Below are positions 52,897-61,408 of a stretch of 64,000 bases of DNA, one piece after another. The DNA lies in NCBI RefSeq assembly GCF_030012175.1, contig NZ_JASCXW010000005.1, positions 1 to 64,000 on the forward strand. The letters are read 5' to 3'. The stretch's first letter is position 1; the number at the start of each line of letters is the position of its first letter. A program made the translations under genes and the position numbers. A model generated the notes under the pieces. The model saw only the letters and a program-made list of their open reading frames with translations. It searched no databases and had not been told where the DNA came from. Source of the stretch: Peloplasma aerotolerans. GTDB taxonomy: Bacteria; Bacillota_I; Bacilli_A; Acholeplasmatales; Acholeplasmataceae.

Positions 52897-52925
52897 ATTG
52901 TACACCAAAAAATACAGGTTGTCAA
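52897..52925 (-). promoter_or_regulatory. Promoter of the tetR/ABC exporter operon
   Basis: On the minus strand TTGACA and TACAAT are separated by 17 bases, about 36 bases upstream of the tetR start codon and immediately upstream of the palindromic operator. Confidence 0.85.
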
Positions 52926-52926
52926 T

Positions 52927-52955
52927 AAAAAAAGAAGAGAACCCGAAAGTTCTCT
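52927..52955 (-). terminator. Terminator of the two-gene unit upstream of tetR
   Basis: On the minus strand AGAGAAC-TTTCGG-GTTCTCT is followed by TTCTTTTTTT. It ends transcription of the gene at 52978-53289 and its neighbour just before the tetR promoter. Confidence 0.82.
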
Positions 52956-52977
52956 AATGTAGGTGAATATATTTTAT

Positions 52978-53289
52978 TTATTCTTCTGAATCTTGGCAAC
53001 AATCGTCGTCATGATCTTTGCAACAATCTTCATGTTGTTTTCTTCGCATGACTAAGACTTTGTATAAATCATTTTCAATCTTGAATACTTCGACATTTTC
53101 GATATCTTCAAGACCATTGACATATTCAACCATTTCGGCTTTGTCAGTAAATAACTTAACTTCTTTTTTCATATGCATACCACCATGTCTACGCTTTTTA
53201 TCGTAGTTAAACGGCCCATGCTCTGCAATATCTTTAAATCTTTTTTTAAACTCTTCTTTATCGATTTCTATGATCTTTTTCTTTTCCAT
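52978..53289 (-). CDS. Small acidic/basic protein with a Cys-His-Asp tail
   Basis: 103 residues, no leader. The N-terminus is highly charged (KKKIIEIDKEEFKKRFKDI), the middle has a short alpha/beta pattern with EVKLFTDKAEMVEYVNGL, and the tail holds four cysteines in two CC pairs with His and Asp (EDCCKDHDDDCCQDSEE). The tail looks suited to bind a soft or transition metal. No family recognised. It lies 35 bases behind the four-helix membrane protein gene on the same strand and is probably cotranscribed with it. The ribosome site is weak. Confidence 0.62.
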   Translation of the reverse strand: MEKKKIIEIDKEEFKKRFKDIAEHGPFNYDKKRRHGGMHMKKEVKLFTDKAEMVEYVNGLEDIENVEVFKIENDLYKVLVMRRKQHEDCCKDHDDDCCQDSEE

Positions 53290-53324
53290 AAGATCTCACG
53301 CTCTCTCTCACCTACACTTATATC

Positions 53325-53828
53325 TTATTCAGATTCAGTGTCTGTGTCAAGCGAGTTTGTTTTTATGGTACATTTCCCATTTTTAATCTCATGCATTACC
53401 CATGTCAATCCAATAACGATTAAGATAAGTGAAAACAATTTATAAGGTAGACCTGCTAGTGGTAATGCAATGACTGAAAATGCGATACCAACAGCTGCGA
53501 AAAATGCGATGACACAAGATGTACAACCATAAGTTAGGATACCGAAGAAGACGGAGAAGAAGCCAAATTTAGCACCTTTACCTTCTTTACCTTTAAGTTC
53601 AACCATCGCAGTACTTAAGTTCATTAATAATGCACTTAAAAATGACATTGTGAAGTTTAGAACAATGTTAATGATGACTAAATATAATCCATATGTAGAA
53701 ATCATATTGATATAGGACATATTGAGCCCGTCAACCAATGTATAAATTAAGAGAAATGTCAAAAAAAATAGAGAACCTTGAATGATATATTTTTTTGTTT
53801 TCTGCAGTTTGATTGCTTCTGTTAACAT
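53325..53828 (-). CDS. Four-helix membrane protein with a CTSC motif
   Basis: 167 residues with hydrophobic segments at ~18-36, ~43-67, ~85-112 and ~113-140. The third segment holds FGILTYGCTSCVIAFFAAVG; the paired cysteines in a membrane helix recall proteins that handle metal or thiol redox, but I do not recognise the family. The soluble tail is acidic (NSLDTDTESE). Start ATG follows AAAAAGGAGCATTTAT. The next gene in the unit has a cysteine-rich tail, so a shared metal or redox role is possible (inference). Confidence 0.6.
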   Translation of the reverse strand: MLTEAIKLQKTKKYIIQGSLFFLTFLLIYTLVDGLNMSYINMISTYGLYLVIINIVLNFTMSFLSALLMNLSTAMVELKGKEGKGAKFGFFSVFFGILTYGCTSCVIAFFAAVGIAFSVIALPLAGLPYKLFSLILIVIGLTWVMHEIKNGKCTIKTNSLDTDTESE

Positions 53829-53947
53829 ATAAATGCTCCTTTTTAATAGTTTATATCTTCCATTTATTTAAGTATAACATAGAGGGGTCTATTTTTTGGC
53901 GAAATTGCTATGCCATGATTTAACTTTTAATATTTATATTATTATCA

Positions 53948-53975
53948 TTGACAAACAATTCATATCTTATATAAT
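53948..53975 (+). promoter_or_regulatory. Promoter of potABCD
   Basis: TTGACA and TATAAT separated by 16 bases. The transcript would have a ~100-base leader containing the palindrome AACGCTTAGCGTT (54040-54052) of unknown role. Confidence 0.75.
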
Positions 53976-54080
53976 ATATGTGTTATGGTTTAGATAAGGT
54001 TAACGAAATGTTTATAAATAATAAACATCTACATGTTTTTAACGCTTAGCGTTTAACACAAGTAAACTTGAGGTGAGCAT

Positions 54081-55379
54081 ATGGCAGCATTAATTGAATT
54101 AAAAGATATAACAAAAGAATTTAATGGTCAAGTCGTTTTACGAGGTATCGATTTAACTATAGAACAAAATGAGTTTGTAACCCTATTAGGACCATCTGGT
54201 TGTGGTAAGACAACAACACTAAGAATTATTGGTGGGTTTGTCGAACCTAGCGCTGGAGAAGTCCTTTTTGATGGCAAAAACATTTTGGATACTCCTGCTC
54301 ATAAAAGACCTACAAATACTGTGTTTCAACGCTATGCATTATTCCCTCATTTAGATGTGTTCGAGAATGTTGCTTTTGGCTTAAGAGTTAAAAGTGATCC
54401 TTTATCGACTTTAATGCAAATCAGACAACTACAAGATGACTATCAAGAAAAGATTAGAAAATTAAAAGATAAATCGGAGATTCATAACTTAAAGAAAATG
54501 CTTAAAGAAGAAATCAAAATACTAAGAGATCCTAACTCTGATCGAAAAAAGGAAATTTCAAAACTTCAAAAATCTTTAAAAACGTTATCTAATCTCGATG
54601 AACAAGAAAAAATTAAGAATCAAATTCAAGAAATCAAAAATACATTCGTTACTAAAAAGACTAAAGAAAAAGAAATTCAAGATAAAGTCAGTAAATATTT
54701 AAAGATGGTTGGACTTGAAGGATATGAAACAAGACCAGTTCATAAATTATCAGGTGGTCAACAGCAAAGAGTTGCCATTGCAAGAGCTTTGATTAACGAG
54801 CCTAAGGTTTTACTTTTAGATGAACCACTCGCTGCTCTTGACTTAAAATTAAGACAAGAAATGCAATATGAGTTAAAAGAGATTCAAAGAAACTCTGGGA
54901 TTACTTTCTTATTTGTTACGCATGACCAAGAAGAAGCTTTAACCATGAGTGATAAAATCGTTGTTATGAATCAAGGTGAAATCTATCAAATCGGAACACC
55001 TGAAGATATATATAATGAACCAGCGAATACGTTTGTTGCTAAGTTCATTGGGGAATCGAATATTATTTCTGGGACGATGAAAGATGATTATTTAGTATCT
55101 TTTGATGATGTGGATTATCCATGTGTTGATAAAGGTTTTGCTCGTAATGAGGCTGTAGATATCGTTATCCGTCCAGAGGATATCGATATTGTAGAAAAAG
55201 GAAATGGGTTATTAACCGGACTTGTAGATAGTATTGCATTTAAAGGTGTACATTATGAGATTGATGTAAAAACTAAGGATAGAATCTACACCATCCATAC
55301 AACAGATTATGCAGATGAAGGTTCAGAAATTGATATTACGTTTGGACCTGAAGATTTGCATATTATGGAGAAATGGTAA
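54081..55379 (+). CDS. potA: Spermidine/putrescine ABC transporter ATPase with coiled-coil insertion
   Basis: 432 residues. Walker [14 protein letters not shown]-loop [12 protein letters not shown], signature [15 protein letters not shown], Walker [12 protein letters not shown] and H-loop FVTHDQEEA are intact, and a TOBE-like domain follows (~350-430). Between the Q-loop and the signature, residues ~112-205 are an extra charged coiled coil (around [19 protein letters not shown]) missing in Escherichia PotA (about 378 residues). A comparable insertion is described for mollicute PotA proteins. Energises polyamine uptake with PotBC and the lipoprotein PotD encoded downstream. The potB start overlaps its stop (TAATG). 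Confidence 0.93.
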   Translation: MAALIELKDITKEFNGQVVLRGIDLTIEQNEFVTLLGPSGCGKTTTLRIIGGFVEPSAGEVLFDGKNILDTPAHKRPTNTVFQRYALFPHLDVFENVAFGLRVKSDPLSTLMQIRQLQDDYQEKIRKLKDKSEIHNLKKMLKEEIKILRDPNSDRKKEISKLQKSLKTLSNLDEQEKIKNQIQEIKNTFVTKKTKEKEIQDKVSKYLKMVGLEGYETRPVHKLSGGQQQRVAIARALINEPKVLLLDEPLAALDLKLRQEMQYELKEIQRNSGITFLFVTHDQEEALTMSDKIVVMNQGEIYQIGTPEDIYNEPANTFVAKFIGESNIISGTMKDDYLVSFDDVDYPCVDKGFARNEAVDIVIRPEDIDIVEKGNGLLTGLVDSIAFKGVHYEIDVKTKDRIYTIHTTDYADEGSEIDITFGPEDLHIMEKW

Positions 55380-56233
55380 TGCAAGCAAATGCATTAAGGG
55401 TTAAAAATAAACCTAAGAAGAAGCTAGAATTCTTCTTAAGTATCCCCTATTATTTTGTTTTAATATCATTGGTTGTTGTTCCTATTTTTCTACTCGTTAT
55501 CTCATCATTTCAATTTGATAATCGAAGTGGTATCTATCCAATTAGTTTTACATTTGATCATTACCTTGATTTTTTAAGAGCAACAGCATTTGTTAGAGCA
55601 ATGACAGCATCGCTTTGGATTGCTGCAGCAACAACTGTTGTGACATTAATGATTGGTTATCCATTAGCTTATATTTTAACAAAGATGAAATTAAGGACTC
55701 AAATTGCATTGCTTTTATTAATTAATGCTCCAATGTGGATCAACATGTTATTAAGAGTTAGAGCGTTAGAACAAATTATGCGAATGTTCTTCCCTTATTT
55801 AATTGATACCGTACCAGGTGTTGTGTTAGGACTTGTATATGTTTATTTACCATTTATGGTTTTACCAATCTACGCAGTATTATCAAAGATAGATCCTAAT
55901 TATTTAGAATCATCTGCTGATTTAGGAGCAAATAAATTTAAAACCATTGTTAAAGTTGTTATTCCTTTATCATTATCAGGCGTTTTAGCAGGAATACTTA
56001 TGGTATTCTTACCAGCAGCAACTACAATTATTATTCCTCAATATTTAGCACCTAGTCAAAATATTTATATGATTGGGACATTAATTGAAAAGAGTATTAT
56101 CAATAATGGAAGAATTAGTTATGCATCAGCGGTTGCGATTGTTTTATCGATTGTAATTCTTGGTATTGTTTATTATATTAAAAAACTTGATCGCTATAAG
56201 GGGGTTAATCAAAATGAAAAAGAAACGTATTAA
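55379..56233 (+). CDS. potB: Spermidine/putrescine ABC permease
   Basis: 284 residues, six membrane helices. The cytoplasmic EAA-type loop, SSADLGANKFKTIVKVVIPLSLSG in part, contacts PotA. Two ATGs are possible; the one at 55379 overlaps the potA stop as TAATG and has GGAG eight bases ahead, while the earlier one at 55373 is too close to the ribosome site. The last 20 bases overlap potC. Forms the membrane channel with PotC. Confidence 0.93.
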   Translation: MQANALRVKNKPKKKLEFFLSIPYYFVLISLVVVPIFLLVISSFQFDNRSGIYPISFTFDHYLDFLRATAFVRAMTASLWIAAATTVVTLMIGYPLAYILTKMKLRTQIALLLLINAPMWINMLLRVRALEQIMRMFFPYLIDTVPGVVLGLVYVYLPFMVLPIYAVLSKIDPNYLESSADLGANKFKTIVKVVIPLSLSGVLAGILMVFLPAATTIIIPQYLAPSQNIYMIGTLIEKSIINNGRISYASAVAIVLSIVILGIVYYIKKLDRYKGVNQNEKETY

Positions 56234-57026
56234 CCCTACGCAAATCATTTTTATTATTTTAGTATTTCTATTTATTTACGCACCAATTATTTCTATTGCG
56301 GTTTTCTCATTCAATGAAGCGAACTCATTAACAAGATGGTCTGGTTTTACACTGCAGCGATATGTTGATCTATTTACAGACCGTGAACTATTTAATTATA
56401 GAAATCCAAGGGAAAGTATTGTCTTTATGACATTATGGATTGCAATTGTATCAACATTGGTTTCGACTGTCTTTGGAACGTTTGCAGCCATTGCTTTAAC
56501 GAAATCGAAAAAAATAATTAGAGATTTAACGATGAGTGTCAATAACATTCCAATTGTTAGTCCAGAAATCATTACTGCAGTCTCTTTAATTGTATTATTT
56601 GGTGCACTACAAATTGCTCCTAGTTATAATACGATGTTAATCGCACATATTGCTTTTAGTACACCCTATGTATTAATAACAGTGTATCCAAAAGTAAAAA
56701 GCTTAGATCCAAATATAGCAGATGCAGCCTACGACTTAGGTGCTTCACCATTTAAAGCTTTGATTAAGGTTATCCTACCTCAAATTAAAGTAGCAATTAT
56801 CGCTGGTGCGGCTATTGCGTTTACCATGTCATTTGATGATTTTATCATTTCATACTTTGTTGCTGGATCATCAGGGGATAAAAATATATCGATTTACTTA
56901 TATACGAATCGTTTAAGCCCCAAACCTATTATTAATGCATTATCCACCATAATTTTATTGATTATTGGTGGTAAAATAACCTATGATTATTTCAAATCTG
57001 GGAAAAAGATGGAGGAATTAGAATGA
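56214..57026 (+). CDS. potC: Spermidine/putrescine ABC permease
   Basis: 270 residues, six membrane helices, with the EAA-type loop DAAYDLGASPFKALIKVILP. The N-terminus is basic (MKKKRINPTQ), the start at 56214 has AAGGGGG ahead and lies inside potB; a longer in-frame start at 56160 would only add potB-overlapping sequence. Its stop overlaps potD (ATGA). Partner of PotB. Confidence 0.93.
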   Translation: MKKKRINPTQIIFIILVFLFIYAPIISIAVFSFNEANSLTRWSGFTLQRYVDLFTDRELFNYRNPRESIVFMTLWIAIVSTLVSTVFGTFAAIALTKSKKIIRDLTMSVNNIPIVSPEIITAVSLIVLFGALQIAPSYNTMLIAHIAFSTPYVLITVYPKVKSLDPNIADAAYDLGASPFKALIKVILPQIKVAIIAGAAIAFTMSFDDFIISYFVAGSSGDKNISIYLYTNRLSPKPIINALSTIILLIIGGKITYDYFKSGKKMEELE

Positions 57027-58201
57027 AAAAAAGTTTTTTAATGATCTTATTATTGACACTTACCTTATTATTGGTATCATGTGAAACAGGACCAGTTTTG
57101 AGGTTATATAACTGGGGAGAGTATATTGACGATGAATTAGTTGAGCAATTTGAAGCAGAAACTGGCATACGTGTTAAACAAATTGCGTTTGATTCAAATG
57201 AAGTTGCGATTACTCAAATCAAAGGTGGAAATCAATATGATTTAGTAATTCCAAGCGACTATGCGATTGAGCAATTGGCAAGTGAAAGTTTAATCATACC
57301 CATCAATTGGACAAAAATAACAACATTTGATCCTGAGACTGATTTAGCTGATGGATTGGATTCAATATTGGATACATTAGAAAGTGGAGCAAACGGTTTT
57401 GATTTATTAGAATATGCGGTTCCATACTTTTGGGGCAATGTAGGCGTTTTATATAATACTGAAATAGTCGATGAAAATGATTTAACAGGTTGGGATGTTT
57501 TAAAGAATACTGACTATAAAGTTGCCTTTTATAACAGTTCAAGGGATGCCTTTATGCCTGCTTTAAAATCTATTGGTGCAGGATCGATCAACCATCCTAC
57601 AACAGCAGAATTTGATGCAGCAGTTGCATGGCTAAATGAAGCTTTGACAGCACAAACTGACGTGATTACAGATGATATCTTTGAAGCAATGCTACATCCT
57701 GCAAGATATGATCTAGCTGTTGCGTATTCAGGTGATGCAAATTATTTAATGTCTGAAAATGATACGTTAGGATTCTTTGTCCCTGAAGAAGGAACAAACA
57801 TTTGGGTAGATGCATTTGTTATACCTGTTCAAGCAAATCAAGATTATGCATATCAATTTATTAACTTTATGATGTCTTATGAAGCTGCACTACAAAATAC
57901 AGAGTATGTAGGATACTCTACACCTAGAAAAGATGTGTTTGAAGAAGTTTTAGGTGTTGGTGGTGAGTTTGAAGACTATAGTGATTCTTATAACGTAAGA
58001 ATTAGTGTAAACGATGAAGTCTATCGCTACAATGAAAGCTTAAAGCTTCAAATGGATACAAAATGGCAAGAAATTCTAGCAAACAAGGGTTATGATGATG
58101 ATGGATTAGGATTTGCTGCTATTTTAACCATTGTATTGATTGGCGTCATTGTCGTCACGACAACAGGATATTCAATTATTAGAAAACGAAGAAGAACATA
58201 A
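57023..58201 (+). CDS. potD: Spermidine/putrescine-binding lipoprotein with C-terminal membrane helix
   Basis: 392 residues. Lipobox LLLVSC with the lipid-carrying cysteine at ~19, then a periplasmic-binding fold with the PotD-type start LRLYNWGEYIDDELVEQFE and polyamine-site region IPSDYAIEQLA. Unusually, the last ~30 residues form a clear membrane helix (FAAILTIVLIGVIVVTTTG) followed by the basic end RKRRRT. Most PotD proteins (about 348 residues) lack this, so this one may be held at both ends in the membrane. It delivers polyamines to PotBC. Confidence 0.92.
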   Translation: MKKSFLMILLLTLTLLLVSCETGPVLRLYNWGEYIDDELVEQFEAETGIRVKQIAFDSNEVAITQIKGGNQYDLVIPSDYAIEQLASESLIIPINWTKITTFDPETDLADGLDSILDTLESGANGFDLLEYAVPYFWGNVGVLYNTEIVDENDLTGWDVLKNTDYKVAFYNSSRDAFMPALKSIGAGSINHPTTAEFDAAVAWLNEALTAQTDVITDDIFEAMLHPARYDLAVAYSGDANYLMSENDTLGFFVPEEGTNIWVDAFVIPVQANQDYAYQFINFMMSYEAALQNTEYVGYSTPRKDVFEEVLGVGGEFEDYSDSYNVRISVNDEVYRYNESLKLQMDTKWQEILANKGYDDDGLGFAAILTIVLIGVIVVTTTGYSIIRKRRRT

Positions 58202-58210
58202 TATGTATAG

Positions 58211-58239
58211 AAAGTGGATCTTATAGATTCACTTTTTTT
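58211..58239 (+). terminator. Terminator of potABCD
   Basis: Stem AAAGTGGATC / GATTCACTTT with loop TTATA followed by T residues, directly behind potD. Confidence 0.82.
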
Positions 58240-58309
58240 ATGAATAAAAAGAAAGAAAATCAAATTATTTGTCTCATCAAAATTTATGAAAGCGTATGTC
58301 AAAAAACTA

Positions 58310-58338
58310 TTGACAACGGTTTCACATCATGGTAAAAT
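58310..58338 (+). promoter_or_regulatory. uxaC promoter with overlapping cre/LacI-type operator
   Basis: TTGACA and TAAAAT are 17 bases apart. TGACAACGGTTTCA at 58311-58324 overlaps the -35 and fits the LacI/CcpA-type pattern TGWAANCGNTNNCA with one mismatch, with nearly symmetrical arms. This would allow catabolite repression or control by a hexuronate-responsive LacI-family repressor (inference). Confidence 0.78.
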
Positions 58339-58514
58339 AAATCTAGATATAAACAGTGTCCGTATATAAAGACGGTTTAGAGTTAGATATTCTTTAAAGA
58401 TTCTAAACTCAAATATAATAAATGAGTCATCAAATTAGCAGAACAATGAAATTCGATGATTTATTGTAATGTGCTTATCTAATCATTTCAATAAGTACTC
58501 AAGGAGAACGACCG
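58339..58514 (+). other. Structured leader of uxaC
   Basis: About 170 untranslated bases with three possible stem-loops: CCGT/ACGG near 58370, GTTTAGA/TCTAAAC at 58374-58409, and AATAAAT...CATC / GATG-ATTTATT from 58418 to 58465. None ends in a T tract and I match no known riboswitch class. A good ribosome site (CAAGGAGAACGACCG) precedes uxaC. Confidence 0.45.
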
Positions 58515-59909
58515 ATGAAAACTTTTATTCATGAAGATTTTTTATTACATAATGAAGTGGCTAAAAAACTATTTCACCAACATGCTAAAAAAATGCCGAT
58601 TATTGATTATCATTGTCATTTAGATCCAAAAGAAATTTATGAAGATAAAAAATTCAGAAATTTATTCGATGCATGGCTTTCAGGAGACCACTATAAGTGG
58701 AGATTAATGAGAGCAAATGGTGTTACAGAAGACTATATAACTGGAAATAAACCAGAATTTGATAAATTTATGAAATGGGCAGAAGTTGTTCCAACGCTTG
58801 TTGGTAATCCTTTGTATCATTGGACACATTTTGAGTTAAAGCGTTTTTTTGGAATTGATACACTATTAAGCCCTGAAACAGCAGAAGACATCTATAAAGA
58901 AGTTAATCAAAAATTAGAGAGTTTAACTGCTAGAAAGTTAATCGAAATGAGTCATGTTGATGTGATATGTACAACAGATGACCCAATCGATTCGTTGGAA
59001 TGGCACGATAAGTTAAATGAAGATCAAAACTTTAAAACTACGGTTTTACCAGCTTTTAGACCGGATAAAGCAATTAACATTGAATTACCGTGGTTTCAAG
59101 AATGGATTATTAAATTAGGTAAAGTAGTTGGTTATACATTATCTAACATTAATTTACTAAAAAAAGCAATCACCGAAAGAATTGAATTTTTCCATGAAAA
59201 AGGATGTAGATTATCTGATCATGCACTTGATGTTGTTTCATATGAGAGAACAACCAATGAAGAGATTGCGATGATTTATGAAAAAGCAATGCAACACGAA
59301 GATTTAACACCTAGAGAAATTAGAAAGTATAAAGGATATTTACTCGTTTTCTTAGGTCAAGAATATAAAAAAAGAGACTGGGTCCAACAATATCATATTG
59401 GTGCACTCAGAAACTTATCAGAACGTATGCTTAAAAATTTAGGACCAGATACAGGTTTTGATGCAATTAATGATGGTCTTATTGCTAAACCATTAAGTCA
59501 ATTGATGGATGCACTAGATGCAACCGGAGATCTGCCAAAAACCATTTTATATACTCTAAATCCAAGAGATTTTGAAGTTGCGATTACGTTGATGCAAGCT
59601 TTCCAGGGTGGTGGCATTGCTGGTAAGATACAATTTGGTTCAGCTTGGTGGTTCTTAGATACCATTGATGGCATGACAAAGCAAATTAAAGCACTAGCAA
59701 ATAACGGATTGTTATCTAGATTTGTTGGCATGTTAACAGATTCAAGAAGTTTCTTATCTTATCCAAGACATGAGTACTTTAGAAGATTGTTATGCAACAT
59801 TATTGGTGAACAAGTAATGCTAGGTTATTTTCCTGAAGATTACACATTATTAGGTAAAATGGTTGAGGATATTTCTTATAGAAATGCGAAAGACTATTTT
59901 AACTTTTAA
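58515..59909 (+). CDS. uxaC: Glucuronate (uronate) isomerase
   Basis: Isomerises D-glucuronate to D-fructuronate and D-galacturonate to D-tagaturonate, the entry of hexuronate catabolism; cytoplasmic. 464 residues, normal length. Family motifs seen: MPIIDYHCHLDPKEIYEDKKF (first metal histidines) in part, VDVICTTDDPIDSLEWH, RLSDHALD, and near the C-terminus FGSAWWFLDT and MLTDSRSFLSYPRHEYFRR in part. Its stop codon shares bases with the stop of the pectinesterase gene on the other strand. With the neighbouring pectinesterase and importer it suggests growth on pectin-derived galacturonate; the later uxaB/uxaA-type enzymes are not in the window. Confidence 0.96.
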   Translation: MKTFIHEDFLLHNEVAKKLFHQHAKKMPIIDYHCHLDPKEIYEDKKFRNLFDAWLSGDHYKWRLMRANGVTEDYITGNKPEFDKFMKWAEVVPTLVGNPLYHWTHFELKRFFGIDTLLSPETAEDIYKEVNQKLESLTARKLIEMSHVDVICTTDDPIDSLEWHDKLNEDQNFKTTVLPAFRPDKAINIELPWFQEWIIKLGKVVGYTLSNINLLKKAITERIEFFHEKGCRLSDHALDVVSYERTTNEEIAMIYEKAMQHEDLTPREIRKYKGYLLVFLGQEYKKRDWVQQYHIGALRNLSERMLKNLGPDTGFDAINDGLIAKPLSQLMDALDATGDLPKTILYTLNPRDFEVAITLMQAFQGGGIAGKIQFGSAWWFLDTIDGMTKQIKALANNGLLSRFVGMLTDSRSFLSYPRHEYFRRLLCNIIGEQVMLGYFPEDYTLLGKMVEDISYRNAKDYFNF

Positions 59910-60802
59910 TCATTTATGGAGCAATTAAAATTATCCAATATATAAAGTTTTAGTTGCTCCATCCCCTCCGTTTTCAAGTCATGGGAAAACTTGGATTCTA
60001 TATAAGGAAACTCATAAAATCTATAATGTGTCTTATCCCAATTATCATAGCGTTCCTTTGCAAAGTTTCCTGTGAATTTCGAATTCACAAATACAGTTGA
60101 TCCGTAGTCTCTCCATGGTCTTGCAAGAAAGACAGTTTCAGATGTCATAGAGACTATTTCACATTGATTGAAAATCATCCCATACAATGATGTTTCATAA
60201 GTTGATGGTGCAGCTATATATCCTTTGGCTAAGGCAACAATGGTTGATTGATTAAATAAAGCTGTTCCACTACCAAAGATAAAATCAACATCACCTTCGA
60301 TATGGCAGGTCTCAAAGTAATGAAATAAATGATGGGTATGTCGCTGTTCATCTAGAAGAAAACCTTCATAACGTTCAGTTAGGTCAATAGGTAGTGGACC
60401 TAAAAATAAAGTATCTTGATGACCCATCAAATTGCAGTTTATCACTCTTGTATGATTGCCATACAAAGAAAGAGCAACCGCTTGACCGATTTTTAATCCG
60501 GATCCAGAAGTATTTTGAATGGTTAGGTAATTAAGTTCAACATAATCTCCTAAGACCATAACAGTAGAAGTACGAAACGTATTATATAATAATCCGTCTT
60601 CATGCATTTTATAGCTATAATCGTTATAGCATATTAAAGTTTTACCTGATTTTGAACCATATAATTTTAGATGATTATGCTTTATGCGAAGTTTTTGTAC
60701 ATAAACTCCAGGTTCTAAATAAACCTCCAAAGTTTCGCTTAAAGGATAACCATCAATGGTTTCTTGGATATTATCAGTTGTGTTTAAAGATAGCTTGATC
60801 AT
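59906..60802 (-). CDS. Pectinesterase without signal peptide
   Basis: 298 residues of the right-handed beta-helix pectin methylesterase family (CE8). Motifs in order: SGLKIGQAVALSLYG, GHQDTLFLG (with the catalytic-region aspartate), GDVDFIFGSGTALF with the nucleophilic aspartate, and LARPWRDYGSTVF with the conserved arginine and tryptophan. The protein starts directly with MIKLSLNTTDNIQETID, so there is no secretion signal and it should act in the cytoplasm on short imported, still methylated oligogalacturonides. Ribosome site AAAAAGGAGCATACCCT. Divergent from the small membrane protein and convergent with uxaC; the two stop codons overlap. Confidence 0.9.
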   Translation of the reverse strand: MIKLSLNTTDNIQETIDGYPLSETLEVYLEPGVYVQKLRIKHNHLKLYGSKSGKTLICYNDYSYKMHEDGLLYNTFRTSTVMVLGDYVELNYLTIQNTSGSGLKIGQAVALSLYGNHTRVINCNLMGHQDTLFLGPLPIDLTERYEGFLLDEQRHTHHLFHYFETCHIEGDVDFIFGSGTALFNQSTIVALAKGYIAAPSTYETSLYGMIFNQCEIVSMTSETVFLARPWRDYGSTVFVNSKFTGNFAKERYDNWDKTHYRFYEFPYIESKFSHDLKTEGMEQLKLYILDNFNCSIND

Positions 60803-60853
60803 AGGGTATGCTCCTTTTTAAGTCTATCTATATTATATAAAGGAGTTGTTAGT

Positions 60854-61405
60854 TTGACAATAAAGAAATTTCGAACAATGGACTTAATTGTTTTGACAAC
60901 AGCTGCTATCATCACTGATATATTGCTTGCTCTATTTGGATTAATTGGTATTCGTTTGTATTTAGCAATATCATATCCAATCATTATTCTTTGTTATATT
61001 CGTTGGAGAAAATATGGACTCTTTAGTCATATGGCGGTCGTATTTGCTCATTTCATTCTTTATGGTCTTTATTTAGATGTCGGTTGGTTGATTACGTTAG
61101 CTCATATTTTAGCATTGATGATGTTTGCACTTATCTTACCGATATTAAAGACTAAAACTTATAACAAAAAGCGTGTTGAAATGAAGTATAACATCTTATT
61201 ATACTTAGGTATTTATTTAACGGTATTTCTTGCAGAATGGATATTATTTGCAATCTTTGGATTTGGTTTAGAATTGCTTAATCATGCGCTAAATCATTCT
61301 CTAAATTTATTATTAGGGTTAGGACTTATTATGATCATGGCTTATCAAAAAGATTTAATGGTCAATATGCATCAGTATCTTTTAGAAAAAGATGAGGACA
61401 AGTAA
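60854..61405 (+). CDS. Multi-helix membrane protein
   Basis: 183 residues with about six hydrophobic helices and hardly any soluble part (MTIKKFRTMDL at the start, LLEKDEDK at the end). The start is a TTG at 60854 with AAGGAG eight bases before it. I do not recognise the family. The size and helix number would fit a substrate-binding (S) component of an ECF transporter or a DUF624/YesL-like protein found in pectin operons, but I see no decisive motif. It leads the operon with the two sugar permeases (three bases before the next gene), so it may aid uptake. Confidence 0.6.
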   Translation: MTIKKFRTMDLIVLTTAAIITDILLALFGLIGIRLYLAISYPIIILCYIRWRKYGLFSHMAVVFAHFILYGLYLDVGWLITLAHILALMMFALILPILKTKTYNKKRVEMKYNILLYLGIYLTVFLAEWILFAIFGFGLELLNHALNHSLNLLLGLGLIMIMAYQKDLMVNMHQYLLEKDEDK

Positions 61406-61408
61406 TAT

